Positions 1-8,824 of a stretch of 64,000 nucleotides of DNA are shown in pieces. Positions within the stretch are counted from its first letter, which is position 1. The number at the start of each line of letters is the position of its first letter. The translations under genes were made by a program, and so were the position numbers. The notes under the pieces are model-generated. The model did no database searches, was not told the origin of the DNA, and saw only the letters and a program-made list of their open reading frames with translations. Source of the stretch: Gammaproteobacteria bacterium (lineage in GTDB: Bacteria > Pseudomonadota > Gammaproteobacteria > Pseudomonadales > Halieaceae); the NCBI GenBank assembly GCA_030427485.1, contig JAUICG010000005.1, forward strand, positions 1 to 64,000, given 5' to 3'.

Positions 1-175
1 CAATCAGCGGGAAGGGCTGACCCAGCAGGTTGACCTTGTAAAACACGACACTGGAAAGCACATTTGCCAGCGGCTGTACAAACGCCTCTACCTGCTGGTC
101 AAAGGTTGCGGCGCTGGCGCTGACAGAGAAAAGCATCGCCGCGAATGCGGGTAGTAGTGTTCTGGCTGCTTGCAA
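1..175 (-). CDS. AGCS-type sodium:alanine/glycine symporter, N-terminal part (cut by window edge)
   Basis: Reading leftward from a TTG at 175 gives about 58 residues: a signal-peptide-like stretch ending in SVSASA, then a segment with VEAFVQPLANVLSSVVFY and a start of hydrophobic sequence. This resembles the N-terminus of marine alanine/glycine:cation symporters (AGCS), which import small amino acids with sodium. A stop codon lies in frame just upstream, so the start must be this TTG (GGGGTG precedes it) or the internal ATG at about 136. The rest of the gene lies outside the window, so the family call rests on a short segment remembered from relatives. Confidence 0.45.
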   Translation of the reverse strand, partial: MQAARTLLPAFAAMLFSVSASAATFDQQVEAFVQPLANVLSSVVFYKVNLLGQPFPLI

Positions 176-288
176 TGTTTCACCCCAATACGGTTATTGT
201 GTGCGTCCCTTCGCCGTATAGTACCGCACTGCAGAAAAATGGGTCGGTGTCGTAGTGCGACACAGACCAGGATCTAAACTGAGCCACT

Positions 289-304
289 GCCCGGAAATCC
301 GGGC
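289..304. other. Short perfect hairpin (6-bp stem)
   Basis: GCCCGG-AAAT-CCGGGC lies in the gap between the leftward symporter and the rightward phosphatase. It has no T-run, so it is not a clear intrinsic terminator. Apart from this hairpin I see nothing else in 176-396. Confidence 0.3.
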
Positions 305-396
305 TTCATTGTATCGACATGGCACTGGTCTATACTCGGGAGGTATAAGCTCGATCTATAGGTGTGTACCCCTTTCCATCCAGGCAGGCAGGTCCG

Positions 397-1989
397 ATGA
401 AACCAGACATTGAAATATCGCCCCCGCGCGGCACCGGTCCCACGATGCCGCGGCGGGAATTCCTGCGGTCGCTGGCGGTACTGGCCGCGGCGGGAGCCGC
501 GGGGCAAAGCTTCCTGGCGGCTGATGTTGCCCGGGCCGACGATCAGGCATCCCTCTTCTTCCCGGACGGCATCAAGTCGGGAGACCCGGCGCCCACAGGC
601 GCGGTGATCTGGACACGCGTGGCGGTCGAAGGCGCGGAGCCGGTCGCCGTGTTGTGGTCGGTCGCGGAGGATGCCCTGATGCAAAACGTGGTGCGCGGCG
701 GATTCAGGATGGTGGACAACTCCACGGGGCACAATATGCATGTGAGAGTGCGCGGCCTGCACCCCGACCGCTGGTATCACTACCGCTTCGAGGTACAGGG
801 GGTCGGCAGCGTTGTTGGCCGCCTGCGCACGGCACCGCGCGCGCTTTCATCACCGGATCGCCTGCGCTATGCGTTTGCCAGCTGCCAGCAGCAAACACAG
901 AGTTACTATGTCGCCCATCGGGCCATCGCCCGGGAGAACGTGGATTTTCTGTTGCACCTTGGCGACTATGTGTACGTGAACGACAGCGCCACGCTGAGCG
1001 TTGATGACTACCGCGCTGTCTATCGGCGCTTCCACTCGAACCCCGAGCTACAGGCGCTGCAGGCCCAGGTGCCGTTGGTGGCGGTGTGGGATGACGGCGA
1101 GTTCTACAACGGCGTGGACAGCACCGGCGATCCCCAGCGCCTGGCGAATGCGCGCCAGGCATGGTTCGAGGCGATGCCGGTGCTGCGCAACCGCAGCGAC
1201 CGGACATACAGGAGCCTGCGCTGGGGGAACCTGGCGGAACTGCTGTTGCTGGATACGCGCCAGTACCGCGATCCGGAAGTGCCGCCCAACACCACCTTTG
1301 CGGGCTTGCTCGACGCCCAGGACACCACGATACCGCCGGGCGAGCAGATGTTCGAGCCGGGGCGCACCACGCTTGGCGAATGGCAGCTGGCGTGGCTGGG
1401 CCGGCGTCTTGCCGGCACCCGGGCGCGGTGGAAGATCCTGGGCAGCAGCTACGATATGGCACCGTGGAAGCTGGTCGATTTCGATACGCCCGAGCTGCGT
1501 GCGGCGGACCCGGACCTGCAGAAGAATGGCGGCATCTATGTCTCGAATGAGGCCTGGGATGATTACCAGGACGAGCGCCGCAAGGTGATGCGCTTCATCG
1601 AGGCCAAGCGGATAGCGAACGTGCTGGTTTCCGCCGGTCACACCCATTTCTACAAGGCCAGCAATATCCAGCCTGATTGCGACGACATTAACTCGCCGGT
1701 CACCGCGATGGAGTTTGTTACCGGCTCCCTGACCGCCGACCCGCTGCCGACAGAAATCGCGCCGGTCGAACTGCTGCAACTGGCGGAAACGATCATGTTG
1801 CAGGCCAATGACCCCTACCTGCGGCACGTCGACCTGCTGCACCAGGGCTATGCGGTGGTCGATGTCACGCCAGAGGAGACGATCGTCGAGTTCCGCGTGA
1901 TCGATACGCTCGATCCGGCCGCAGAGGCCCGTACCCGGGGACGCTTCAGGGTGGTGAACGGCATCCCCGGCATCGAAACGCTGGCCTGA
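397..1989 (+). CDS. phoD: PhoD-family alkaline phosphatase / phosphodiesterase, Tat-exported
   Basis: Predicted 530-residue metallophosphatase that releases phosphate from phosphoesters in the periplasm or outside the cell. A twin-arginine signal (RREFLRS, residues about 19-25) and an Ala-rich hydrophobic stretch are visible. PhoD landmarks follow in order: FASCQQ (C163), LGDYVY (D190, Y193), WDDGEF (D232, D233) and AGHTHF (H415, H417). These match the metal-ligand positions known for PhoD. The usual WDDHE is WDDGE here. I chose ATG 397 because a GGCAGG-type ribosome site precedes it; GTG 364 and ATG 445 are alternatives. It stands alone, facing the leftward ABM gene. No Pho box was identified by eye. 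Confidence 0.85.
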   Translation: MKPDIEISPPRGTGPTMPRREFLRSLAVLAAAGAAGQSFLAADVARADDQASLFFPDGIKSGDPAPTGAVIWTRVAVEGAEPVAVLWSVAEDALMQNVVRGGFRMVDNSTGHNMHVRVRGLHPDRWYHYRFEVQGVGSVVGRLRTAPRALSSPDRLRYAFASCQQQTQSYYVAHRAIARENVDFLLHLGDYVYVNDSATLSVDDYRAVYRRFHSNPELQALQAQVPLVAVWDDGEFYNGVDSTGDPQRLANARQAWFEAMPVLRNRSDRTYRSLRWGNLAELLLLDTRQYRDPEVPPNTTFAGLLDAQDTTIPPGEQMFEPGRTTLGEWQLAWLGRRLAGTRARWKILGSSYDMAPWKLVDFDTPELRAADPDLQKNGGIYVSNEAWDDYQDERRKVMRFIEAKRIANVLVSAGHTHFYKASNIQPDCDDINSPVTAMEFVTGSLTADPLPTEIAPVELLQLAETIMLQANDPYLRHVDLLHQGYAVVDVTPEETIVEFRVIDTLDPAAEARTRGRFRVVNGIPGIETLA

Positions 1990-2019
1990 GGGAAATCCGG
2001 CCCCGGGTTGCAGTTTCGC

Positions 2020-2325
2020 TCAGGGCAGCACGGTCCACTCCGGGGCCTCGAATTCGCCGATCAGGCGCACATCGACAAACGCCGCCTCGGCCTCGATGAT
2101 GGCGCGCACGGCTGCCGGCAGGTCGCTTTCCATCGCATCGCGCGCCGCCTTCGATTCCCAGGTGGCGATCGCCAGCAGCACATCGGGGTCACCAATCTTG
2201 CGGTGCAGCCGCGTGCCCTGGGCGCCGGGCGCGCGCTGTATGATCTCGCTCGCCCTGATCCAGGCGGCGGCATACCGCTCCGCCGTGTACCCGGGTTTGA
2301 TCCGTACTTCGAAGATGAAATGCAT
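2020..2325 (-). CDS. Antibiotic-biosynthesis-monooxygenase (ABM) domain protein
   Basis: 101 residues from ATG 2325, beginning MHFIFEVRIKPGY and containing the central IATWES of the dimeric alpha-beta barrel (ABM) fold. Family members are small monooxygenases or quinone/haem-related enzymes, and many are uncharacterised. The longer frame upstream of 2325 overlaps the HupE-like gene and looks spurious. It is the last gene of a leftward five-gene run (porin, ureohydrolase, isomerase, HupE-like, ABM), 22 bp after the HupE-like stop. Substrate unknown. Confidence 0.7.
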   Translation of the reverse strand: MHFIFEVRIKPGYTAERYAAAWIRASEIIQRAPGAQGTRLHRKIGDPDVLLAIATWESKAARDAMESDLPAAVRAIIEAEAAFVDVRLIGEFEAPEWTVLP

Positions 2326-2347
2326 GTGCGGCTCCTGATATCGAATC

Positions 2348-3292
2348 CTAGCCAGCCACCACCCGGGTGAGGGTCCAGTAGCAGCCCATTGCTCCCCCGA
2401 GCCAGGCCAGCGTTGCCCGGGTGCCCTGCAGCAGTCCCGGGCGCACCAGTAGTGTAAAAAGCACAAGGGCGAGGGCGACGAAGACAAGCTGGCCTGCTTC
2501 CACACCGAGGTTGAATGCCAGCAGCGCCGGGATAATCCGGTCGGCCGGTAATCCCGCCTCGGTGAGCGCACCGGCAAATCCCAGTCCATGCAGCATGCCG
2601 AAGGCGCCCACAATGGCATAGCCGTGTGCAAGCCCGGCGGGCACCAGCACCTGCCGGGCGAGAAATACGATGGAGAGTGCGATACAGGCCTCCGCCGCCG
2701 CCCCCGCTACGGCGACATAGCCGAGTACCGCCATAGCCAGCGTGATGGAATGGCCGACGGTAAACGCGGTCACCAGCTTGACCAACCGCCAGCCGCTTGC
2801 CAGCAGGCAGAGCATGAGGACGAACAGCAGGTGATCCCAGCCCGACAGAATGTGTTTGAAGCCCAGCTGGAGATAGCCGGCGAATGAGTAGCCCGTCCCC
2901 GCCACGAGGTCAAAGGGTCGCACGCTGACCTCCCCTTCCACACTGTCGAGGAACATTCCTTCGGTATATGCAGCGCCGGCCGAAGTCACGACCGCTCCCT
3001 CCTCAATGCCGTCGAAGCGCAGCACCGCCTCCCCGGCGTGCGCACACTCCAATATCCACCGCTGGTTAACCAATGGTGTGTCGCGGGCCGCTTCGCCCAT
3101 CTCGACGGGCTGGCAGCCTTGCGCGAAAAGCGTGGCCGGCGCGCTACCCGGCGGTGCGTTGACGCTGATCGCGAGGCGCGAAGCCGGCAGCGGGGACAGG
3201 TCAATGCGTACCAGCCCCAGGTCGTGGGAGAAACCCCGTTGCGAAACCAGCAGCAGGCAGAGTGCCAGCACGCAGGGCGCCACACTGCGCAT
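2348..3292 (-). CDS. HupE/UreJ-family membrane protein
   Basis: About 314 residues. A signal peptide (CVLALCLLLVSQRGFSH) leads an extracytoplasmic region of about 150 residues, then a membrane part with HupE/UreJ-type motifs: FKHILSGWDHLLFV, FTVGHSITLAMA, FGMLHGLGFAGAL and FNLGVEAGQL. The His/Asp-rich first motif is typical of this family, members of which have been proposed to move nickel or cobalt; function here is inferred only. ATG 3292 gives the cleanest signal peptide; GTG 3313, 5 bp after the preceding stop, is an alternative. It is cotranscribed with the isomerase gene upstream and the ABM gene downstream. Confidence 0.8.
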   Translation of the reverse strand: MRSVAPCVLALCLLLVSQRGFSHDLGLVRIDLSPLPASRLAISVNAPPGSAPATLFAQGCQPVEMGEAARDTPLVNQRWILECAHAGEAVLRFDGIEEGAVVTSAGAAYTEGMFLDSVEGEVSVRPFDLVAGTGYSFAGYLQLGFKHILSGWDHLLFVLMLCLLASGWRLVKLVTAFTVGHSITLAMAVLGYVAVAGAAAEACIALSIVFLARQVLVPAGLAHGYAIVGAFGMLHGLGFAGALTEAGLPADRIIPALLAFNLGVEAGQLVFVALALVLFTLLVRPGLLQGTRATLAWLGGAMGCYWTLTRVVAG

Positions 3293-3317
3293 GCGGACGG
3301 ACGCTGTCGTCACGCGA

Positions 3318-4115
3318 CTAGCGCCCACCCTGGCCGTCCCCGCTGCGATACAGCACCTCGTACTGCTCGCGCAGCCCCGCAAGGGCCGTGGCGCGGGCAT
3401 CATCCCGCTGCTGGGCCAGCCACTCGGTGCGCAGGCGTTCATCGAGCTGATCCCGTGGGATCGGTTCGGAGGGGTGCCAGGCCGTCACACGCACGATGTG
3501 CCAGCCACGGCTCGAGGCAATGGGGCCCCGCCATTCGCCGGTGGGCAGGTCTTCCAGCGCCCTGGAAAAACCGGGTCCGAATGTGGTAGCCAGGTCCTGG
3601 GCACTCATTCGCTGCAGTGCATTGCCCAGCCAGAAGAACGCTTCCTGCGGGTCGGGATCGCCGACACCGGTCGCCAGCACCCGTTGCGCACTCGCCCTGT
3701 CATCACTGAAAAAGCGATGCTCGAAACTTACCAGCCGATCGGTTGTGTAGCGCTCCCTGTGTTCGAGGTAGAACGCCTGCAGCGTGTCCGCATCCGGTGG
3801 TGGAGGCTCATCGACCAGCAGGAACATCATCTTGTCCGCGAGGCGATGCCGCACCCTGCCATCGCTCAGGTGCAGGCCCATGTCGAGTGCTTCGCGCAGG
3901 AGAATCTCCTGGTCGATGAAGTTCTGGCGGATCGCATCCCGCTCGCCCGGAGCGAGTTGCCGCTCCAGAACCAACTCGCGCTCCTCCACCAGTCTGTCGA
4001 TTACGGCCGGATCGACGGTGATGACCTCCGGGCCACTGCGCACGCCGTCCAGCCAGAAAATGACGGCGCCCAGCGCCAGAAAGCCGATCAGCGGCTCTCG
4101 CAACAGGCTTTTCAC
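3318..4115 (-). CDS. PpiC-type (parvulin) peptidyl-prolyl isomerase, membrane-anchored
   Basis: 265 residues from GTG 4115 (first residues VKSLLREPLIGFLALG), with one N-terminal membrane segment and the body outside the membrane. The middle holds a SurA/PpiD-like helical part, and the C-terminal half resembles a parvulin domain (FFWLGNALQRMSAQDLATTFG, GEWRGPIASSRGWHIVRV). Such proteins help fold exported or outer-membrane proteins. It starts 17 bp after the ureohydrolase stop and precedes the HupE-like gene, so a role in folding the secreted or outer-membrane partners of this operon is plausible but inferred. The annotated longer frame from 4217 overlaps the upstream gene and uses no good start. 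Confidence 0.75.
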   Translation of the reverse strand: MKSLLREPLIGFLALGAVIFWLDGVRSGPEVITVDPAVIDRLVEERELVLERQLAPGERDAIRQNFIDQEILLREALDMGLHLSDGRVRHRLADKMMFLLVDEPPPPDADTLQAFYLEHRERYTTDRLVSFEHRFFSDDRASAQRVLATGVGDPDPQEAFFWLGNALQRMSAQDLATTFGPGFSRALEDLPTGEWRGPIASSRGWHIVRVTAWHPSEPIPRDQLDERLRTEWLAQQRDDARATALAGLREQYEVLYRSGDGQGGR

Positions 4116-4132
4116 AGGGGTTACAGGGCTTA

Positions 4133-5380
4133 CTACACCCCGTCGTCCGTCATCTTGGGATGCAGGTAGGCTTTCTCGGTGATTCCGGCCTTGCGTACCG
4201 CCATGCCGTTCAGGCACTGGCGCACAATGGCCTTGGAGTTGAGCATGGTCGTGTAACCGGGATCGGAGTCCGGGCGCAGTTCGACCAGTTCGAAGCCCAC
4301 CACGTTGGTCTCGGCGCAGAGCCTGCGCACCAGCGGCAGGGTTTCGCGCATGTACAGGCCGCCCGGCTCCGGCGTCGAGGTGCCGGGAATGAAGGCAGGA
4401 TCGACGACATCAATATCGAAGGAAATGAACACGTTGGGCGCGGCGTTGCCCGCCTCCCGGATGACATCGGTCATGACGCTCTCCCAGCCGCGCTTCTCCA
4501 CCTCGGCCATCATGTGGTAGCGCAAGCCCTGCTCGCGCGCCCAGTCGAGGGTCTCGAGATCGGTGGAGGTGGGGCCGCGCAGGCCGACCTGGATAATGTG
4601 CTCCGGCTTGACCAGCTCCTCCAGCAGCAGGCGTCTTATCGGGTTGCCGTGGGTGACGAGGTGGCCGAAGTCCGCATTGGAGTAATCGGCATGGGCGTCG
4701 AAGTGAATCACCGTGACATTGCCTTTGCCGTAGACGTCCGCCATGGCGGCGACATCCGGATACATCAGGCCGTGCGCGCCGCCAATGATGAACGGTATGG
4801 TGCGCTTGCCGCTGTCGAGTTCCACGGAAGCGATCTCACGCACCATCTTGCGTACTTCCACGATAGAGCGTTCCAGGCTGAACGGCTCTGAAGCGGCATC
4901 GCCGTAGTCCACCGCGTTCATTTCCTTGATCCAGGCACGCCCCGTGTCGAGGTCCTCCAGTGCGAAGGCGCCCCAGGTATGGTAAACCTCGGAGCGGTGT
5001 GGGTTGCGCATCTCTGCCGGCCCCCAGCTGCGCGCCCGGGCGTCCCCCATGAACTCGGCGCCGAGGAAGGCGATCTCGACCTGCCCCGCCTTGAGGTCCT
5101 CCGGCGTCAGCGCCACCGGCAGGTGGAACATCGTGGGGATGCCGACCCAGGGATAATTACCCGCCCAGCGCTGTACGTTGATCGGGCCGGGTTCGCGGCC
5201 TTCGCTGAGATCGTCACGCATTACCTTCCACAGGTCCTTGGTGGGAGATGCCTGGTTGATCGGAATGCTGCCCTTGTCGAGTTGTTCCCACTCTTCGGCG
5301 TAGTCCTCCGGCGTTTTTTCCTGAGCGACAGGACCCATCGATGCCAGCGCCAGGCCCGCCACTATCACCCACTTTTTCAT
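4133..5380 (-). CDS. Exported arginase/agmatinase-superfamily ureohydrolase
   Basis: 415 residues from ATG 5380. The first about 20 residues (MKKWVIVAGLALASMGPVAQ) form a signal peptide, unusual for a ureohydrolase. The family hydrolyses guanidino compounds to urea with two metal ions. All six metal ligands are present: H203 in GGAHG, D228/H230/D232 in FDAHAD, and D322/D324 in SFDIDVVDP. The common GGDHS motif is GGAHG here. The GTSTPEPGGL loop is also typical. The substrate cannot be read from sequence; agmatine, a guanidino acid or guanidine are possible. It lies between a porin and a parvulin isomerase in one operon, consistent with outer-membrane entry and periplasmic hydrolysis. Confidence 0.85.
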   Translation of the reverse strand: MKKWVIVAGLALASMGPVAQEKTPEDYAEEWEQLDKGSIPINQASPTKDLWKVMRDDLSEGREPGPINVQRWAGNYPWVGIPTMFHLPVALTPEDLKAGQVEIAFLGAEFMGDARARSWGPAEMRNPHRSEVYHTWGAFALEDLDTGRAWIKEMNAVDYGDAASEPFSLERSIVEVRKMVREIASVELDSGKRTIPFIIGGAHGLMYPDVAAMADVYGKGNVTVIHFDAHADYSNADFGHLVTHGNPIRRLLLEELVKPEHIIQVGLRGPTSTDLETLDWAREQGLRYHMMAEVEKRGWESVMTDVIREAGNAAPNVFISFDIDVVDPAFIPGTSTPEPGGLYMRETLPLVRRLCAETNVVGFELVELRPDSDPGYTTMLNSKAIVRQCLNGMAVRKAGITEKAYLHPKMTDDGV

Positions 5381-5403
5381 ATTCAGCTCCTCATTCCCAT
5401 CGA

Positions 5404-6651
5404 TTAGAACACCCACCGCAGGCGCAAGCCGGCGAATATCGCCTGATTGCGATCCTTTAACGCGGGATTCAGGTTTATCTGCAGCCCGGGCGTCAGCTCC
5501 AGCCAGGGTGAAACCTGTACTTTCCAGAACATATCGACGCCGTACTCGTCATTGAGGGCGCCATCAACCGGCGCCCCCCACCACGTGCCGATGCCCAGCC
5601 TGTCGTTGACGAACCCCAGCGGCTTTAGCCACTGCACCCCAGTAGCCAGCCTCTGCTCGAACGTCCTGAACGTGTCATCCGCCCAGGCATAGCGGAGAAA
5701 TAAACCCCATTCATCATCAACGTCCTGGTCGCCACTGAACGAGATCGAGGAAGTGGAATCAAGGTTGTCCGTGGCATCGCTGTACGACAGGGTCAGTCGA
5801 TAGTTACCCTGGCCCAGCTCCATGAAGCGATCCGGGGTCAGCCCGAGTTCCGCCAGGTATTCCCAATTGCCGCTATCAACGGAATCGAAATCGATGAACC
5901 GGGTACTGGGATCAGCATCCGCGTCGCGGGCCATGCCGGAGACGTACCATCCGTCTTCCTTGTATTCGAGGAATGCGCCGAGACCCAGGCGCGCGGTGTA
6001 GGACACGACCGGGTTGTTGACCAACATGGGCGTGAAAAAATCTTCCCGATCGCTGACCGTATAGCGGTTGAGGTTGAACAGCACCCGCGTGGTCAGCTTG
6101 CCGACCATAATGCGCCAGTGATCGTCGCCGAACCACTGCTCCCAGGCGAAATGCTGGGTCAGGTCACGCGCATCTCCCGGCGCTGTGTCGCCCCCGTTGG
6201 GCGGCGACAGCACACCAGCCCGCCCGGCGAACTCACTGGTGGTCTTGCCCCAGTAGGTGTTGGCCCACTGGTACCAGACCAACAGGTTACCGCGCCGGGG
6301 ATCCGTGCCATCCACCACTGCCCACTGGGTGATGAAATTGATTTCGTTATTGAACTGTGCGCCGCCGTCACCATCGAGCTGGTACTGGTAGATAGGCGCC
6401 ACCTCGACGACGTAATTGAATCCGCGGTCCTGGAACTCCCGCTCCTTGAACTCGAGGTAGGTGTCCATGCCGCGGCTCAAGGGTCCGAGGTCGACGTGGC
6501 CGGACTTCTCTACGCGGTCCTCGTATTCGAGCAGCACGCCGGCCTCGCCGTAACTGCTGTCGCTGTCTTCAGAGAAGGAGGGGTTAGAGAGGGCCAGAAA
6601 TACCAGGGCAGCCCTACCGAAGTATCTCCTTGTCACAGCCAAGCACCCCAC
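5404..6651 (-). CDS. Outer-membrane porin, OprB-like carbohydrate-selective family
   Basis: 415 residues starting at GTG 6651 with a signal peptide (FGRAALVFLALSNPSFS). The rest is aromatic-rich alternating sequence of a beta barrel and ends RLRWVF, the C-terminal Phe typical of BAM-inserted proteins. WYQWANTYWGK, HFAWEQWF and VGKLTTRVLFNLN resemble OprB-type porins; the family call is moderate. It is the first gene of the leftward operon and stops 23 bp before the ureohydrolase start. It is divergent from the LysR gene, which probably controls it. Confidence 0.7.
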   Translation of the reverse strand: MGCLAVTRRYFGRAALVFLALSNPSFSEDSDSSYGEAGVLLEYEDRVEKSGHVDLGPLSRGMDTYLEFKEREFQDRGFNYVVEVAPIYQYQLDGDGGAQFNNEINFITQWAVVDGTDPRRGNLLVWYQWANTYWGKTTSEFAGRAGVLSPPNGGDTAPGDARDLTQHFAWEQWFGDDHWRIMVGKLTTRVLFNLNRYTVSDREDFFTPMLVNNPVVSYTARLGLGAFLEYKEDGWYVSGMARDADADPSTRFIDFDSVDSGNWEYLAELGLTPDRFMELGQGNYRLTLSYSDATDNLDSTSSISFSGDQDVDDEWGLFLRYAWADDTFRTFEQRLATGVQWLKPLGFVNDRLGIGTWWGAPVDGALNDEYGVDMFWKVQVSPWLELTPGLQINLNPALKDRNQAIFAGLRLRWVF

Positions 6652-6761
6652 CTCTCAGAAAACCCCGACTTCTGCTAATCCCCGTGTCGCGCGCCCGATT
6701 GTGTCAAACTGTTGCCAATCGGATAAATTGAAATATCATAAGTAATCTATTCACGTGATGA
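6652..6761. promoter_or_regulatory. Divergent promoter region between porin operon and LysR gene
   Basis: 110 bp separates the two divergent starts and must hold both promoters. The part next to the LysR gene is AT-rich (AAATTGAAATATCATAAG). The imperfect dyad ATTG-N14-CAAT around 6699-6720 is a candidate LysR-type site, judged by eye only. Confidence 0.4.
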
Positions 6762-7679
6762 ATGAATTACATGTCCCTGCGCCGTGTCGATCTCAACCTG
6801 CTCACCGTTTTTGACGCGATCTACAAGGAGGGTAATCTCACCCAGGCGGCCGTTCGCATTGGTATGAGCCAGCCAGCCATGAGCAACGCGCTGGGTCGTA
6901 TCCGCCGGCTGGTCGGTGACGATTTATTTGTCAGGGAGGGGCGCGGCATCAGACCGACCGCCCGGGCCAACGAACTCGCACCGGTAGTGAGCGAGGCCCT
7001 GAAGCTGATCGAGACGGCGCTGGATATCCCTCCCCCGTTCAATCCCCTGGAGCATCACGGTTTCTGCGTGGTTGGCTTCGACTACAGCGAGGTCGTCTTG
7101 CTACCGCGCCTGAAGCGCCAGATCGAACGACAGTCTGCGAGGATGGATCTGCGCTCAATCACCGGCACATCCACCGGGATGTCGGAGTCCCTGAAGTTTG
7201 GCGAGGTGGACCTGATTATCGACTATATACCGCTGACAGACCCCGAGTATCGTTGCCAGGCGCTGTTTGAAGAGAAACTTGTTGTCCTTTCGAGAAGGGG
7301 CCACCCGGAGATCGGAGATACGCTTGATCTCGACACGTTCCTGCGACAGCGCTTTGTGTTCCGCGAGGACCGCACCGACGAACCCGTGCCTGAGATCGAT
7401 CGCACTCTTCGAAGCATGGGCAAGGCCCGTGACATTGCGCTTTCCGTTACCAACTGGCTGGCCGTCCCGCAGCTCGTCGCGGAAACAAACCTGATCTGCA
7501 CCTGCCCGAGACTGTTCGCGGAGATGCAAGCCGAGCGTTACCAGTTGCAGATCCACCCGGTGCCGCTGTCCATACAACCGATCCCGGTCTACATGATCTG
7601 GCACGAAAGCAAGGACAAACACCCGGCCCAACGCTGGCTGCGCGCTCAGATGATACGGGCGTGCAGGCACATTAGCTGA
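6762..7679 (+). CDS. LysR-family transcriptional regulator
   Basis: 305 residues. The N-terminal winged helix is clear (LNLLTVFDAIYKEGNLTQAA, MSQPAMSNALGRIRRL), followed by a periplasmic-binding-protein-like effector domain that includes FGEVDLIID and VVLSRRGHP. ATG 6762 and ATG 6771 are both possible starts. It is transcribed away from the porin/ureohydrolase operon, the standard arrangement for a LysR regulator and its target, so the inducer is probably the operon's substrate (inferred). Confidence 0.9.
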   Translation: MNYMSLRRVDLNLLTVFDAIYKEGNLTQAAVRIGMSQPAMSNALGRIRRLVGDDLFVREGRGIRPTARANELAPVVSEALKLIETALDIPPPFNPLEHHGFCVVGFDYSEVVLLPRLKRQIERQSARMDLRSITGTSTGMSESLKFGEVDLIIDYIPLTDPEYRCQALFEEKLVVLSRRGHPEIGDTLDLDTFLRQRFVFREDRTDEPVPEIDRTLRSMGKARDIALSVTNWLAVPQLVAETNLICTCPRLFAEMQAERYQLQIHPVPLSIQPIPVYMIWHESKDKHPAQRWLRAQMIRACRHIS

Positions 7680-7738
7680 GGCGCCATAACGCGAGGAATT
7701 GGGCTTCGGCGGCGACGATTCACGCGCTTTGCCGGGTT

Positions 7739-8824
7739 TTAGCCTGTTAAGCTGCCCCTGGCCTGCAATACAGCCCTGCCGAGCAGCGGTATGACAAATA
7801 TCGCGAGCACCACCCACGCGAGCGTACCGTAACCCTCCGCGATCAGGTCGACGAAGCCTATTTCAGCGCACAGCAAGCTCAACATTATGAGGCTGCAGGA
7901 GAGGAGAGCGTTAAGCCAGCGCGGGGGCTCCTGCGGGTGGGACTCGAGCCACCAGTGATCGATTCGCTCATTGAAACCGAGCAGTAGTCCGGTCATGGTG
8001 CAGACGATCATGGCAACCAGCACGACGATGTACATTGTCATCAGACCCGGCATGCCCAGCGCGGACATCATCACGTAGACTGGCAGGGGCTCCGGGATAA
8101 TGTCGGGATAATATGCAATAAAGGTGCAGTGAAAGAGCAGCGCGGGCAGCATGCCGAATAATCCCGCGCAGGCGCCGGCCAGCCATGCCTCCCGGCGGTT
8201 GCCGACCGACCGGGCACAGAACAGGAGAGCTGGTACTGCGAGCAGGTTGTAAAGCGCGTACTGCAATCCACTGGCTAACGCCTGCGCACCGCTGGACTGT
8301 GATGTCATATTCAACGAAATGGCATCGGCAAAGTGGGCGAAAGAGGCCCCCATGTAAAGAAGCAGCAAGGTCAGGAGGCACACGGAGCATAGCACCATGC
8401 AAAGCTGGACCACGTTCCGGCCTAGTGCAATAAGCGCAACCACCAGTACCAGCAGCAGCCCACGGGTGGTGGTGGGCGGTATATACCAGTGGTCCGCGAG
8501 CAGTGCCGCGGCAGCCGACAGGTTGACAGCCAGCACGAGTACTACCGCGGCCAGGAAGGTCGCCTCGAATACCACCCAGCCGGGACCAATCAGCTGCTTG
8601 AAGAACGTACGGTAATCGTAGCTGCCCGATGAGCGTGCCAGGTCGAAACTCAGCGCGAGGCAAATGGCGAATGCCAGCGCGCAGGCCAGCAGGGCCAAAA
8701 GCCCGTCGACACCGCCGAAGCGGGTGATGTACTCGACGACCTCTCGTCCGGTACCGTAGGCACCACCGAAAATCACTGACTGGAACACCGCTGCGGGAAC
8801 CAGATACGTCCTGAAAATACCCAT
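7739..8824 (-). CDS. YkvI-like polytopic membrane protein (putative amino-acid/amine permease)
   Basis: 361 residues from ATG 8824, mostly hydrophobic with about ten membrane segments. The start MGIFRTYLVPAAVFQ followed by SVIFGGAYGTGREVVEY resembles the YkvI family, which is distantly related to LeuT/APC-fold transporters. GxGREVxE near the N-terminus is a family hallmark. Substrate unknown. It faces the LysR gene tail to tail with a 59-bp gap and starts divergently from the acyl-CoA synthetase gene. Confidence 0.7.
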   Translation of the reverse strand: MGIFRTYLVPAAVFQSVIFGGAYGTGREVVEYITRFGGVDGLLALLACALAFAICLALSFDLARSSGSYDYRTFFKQLIGPGWVVFEATFLAAVVLVLAVNLSAAAALLADHWYIPPTTTRGLLLVLVVALIALGRNVVQLCMVLCSVCLLTLLLLYMGASFAHFADAISLNMTSQSSGAQALASGLQYALYNLLAVPALLFCARSVGNRREAWLAGACAGLFGMLPALLFHCTFIAYYPDIIPEPLPVYVMMSALGMPGLMTMYIVVLVAMIVCTMTGLLLGFNERIDHWWLESHPQEPPRWLNALLSCSLIMLSLLCAEIGFVDLIAEGYGTLAWVVLAIFVIPLLGRAVLQARGSLTG

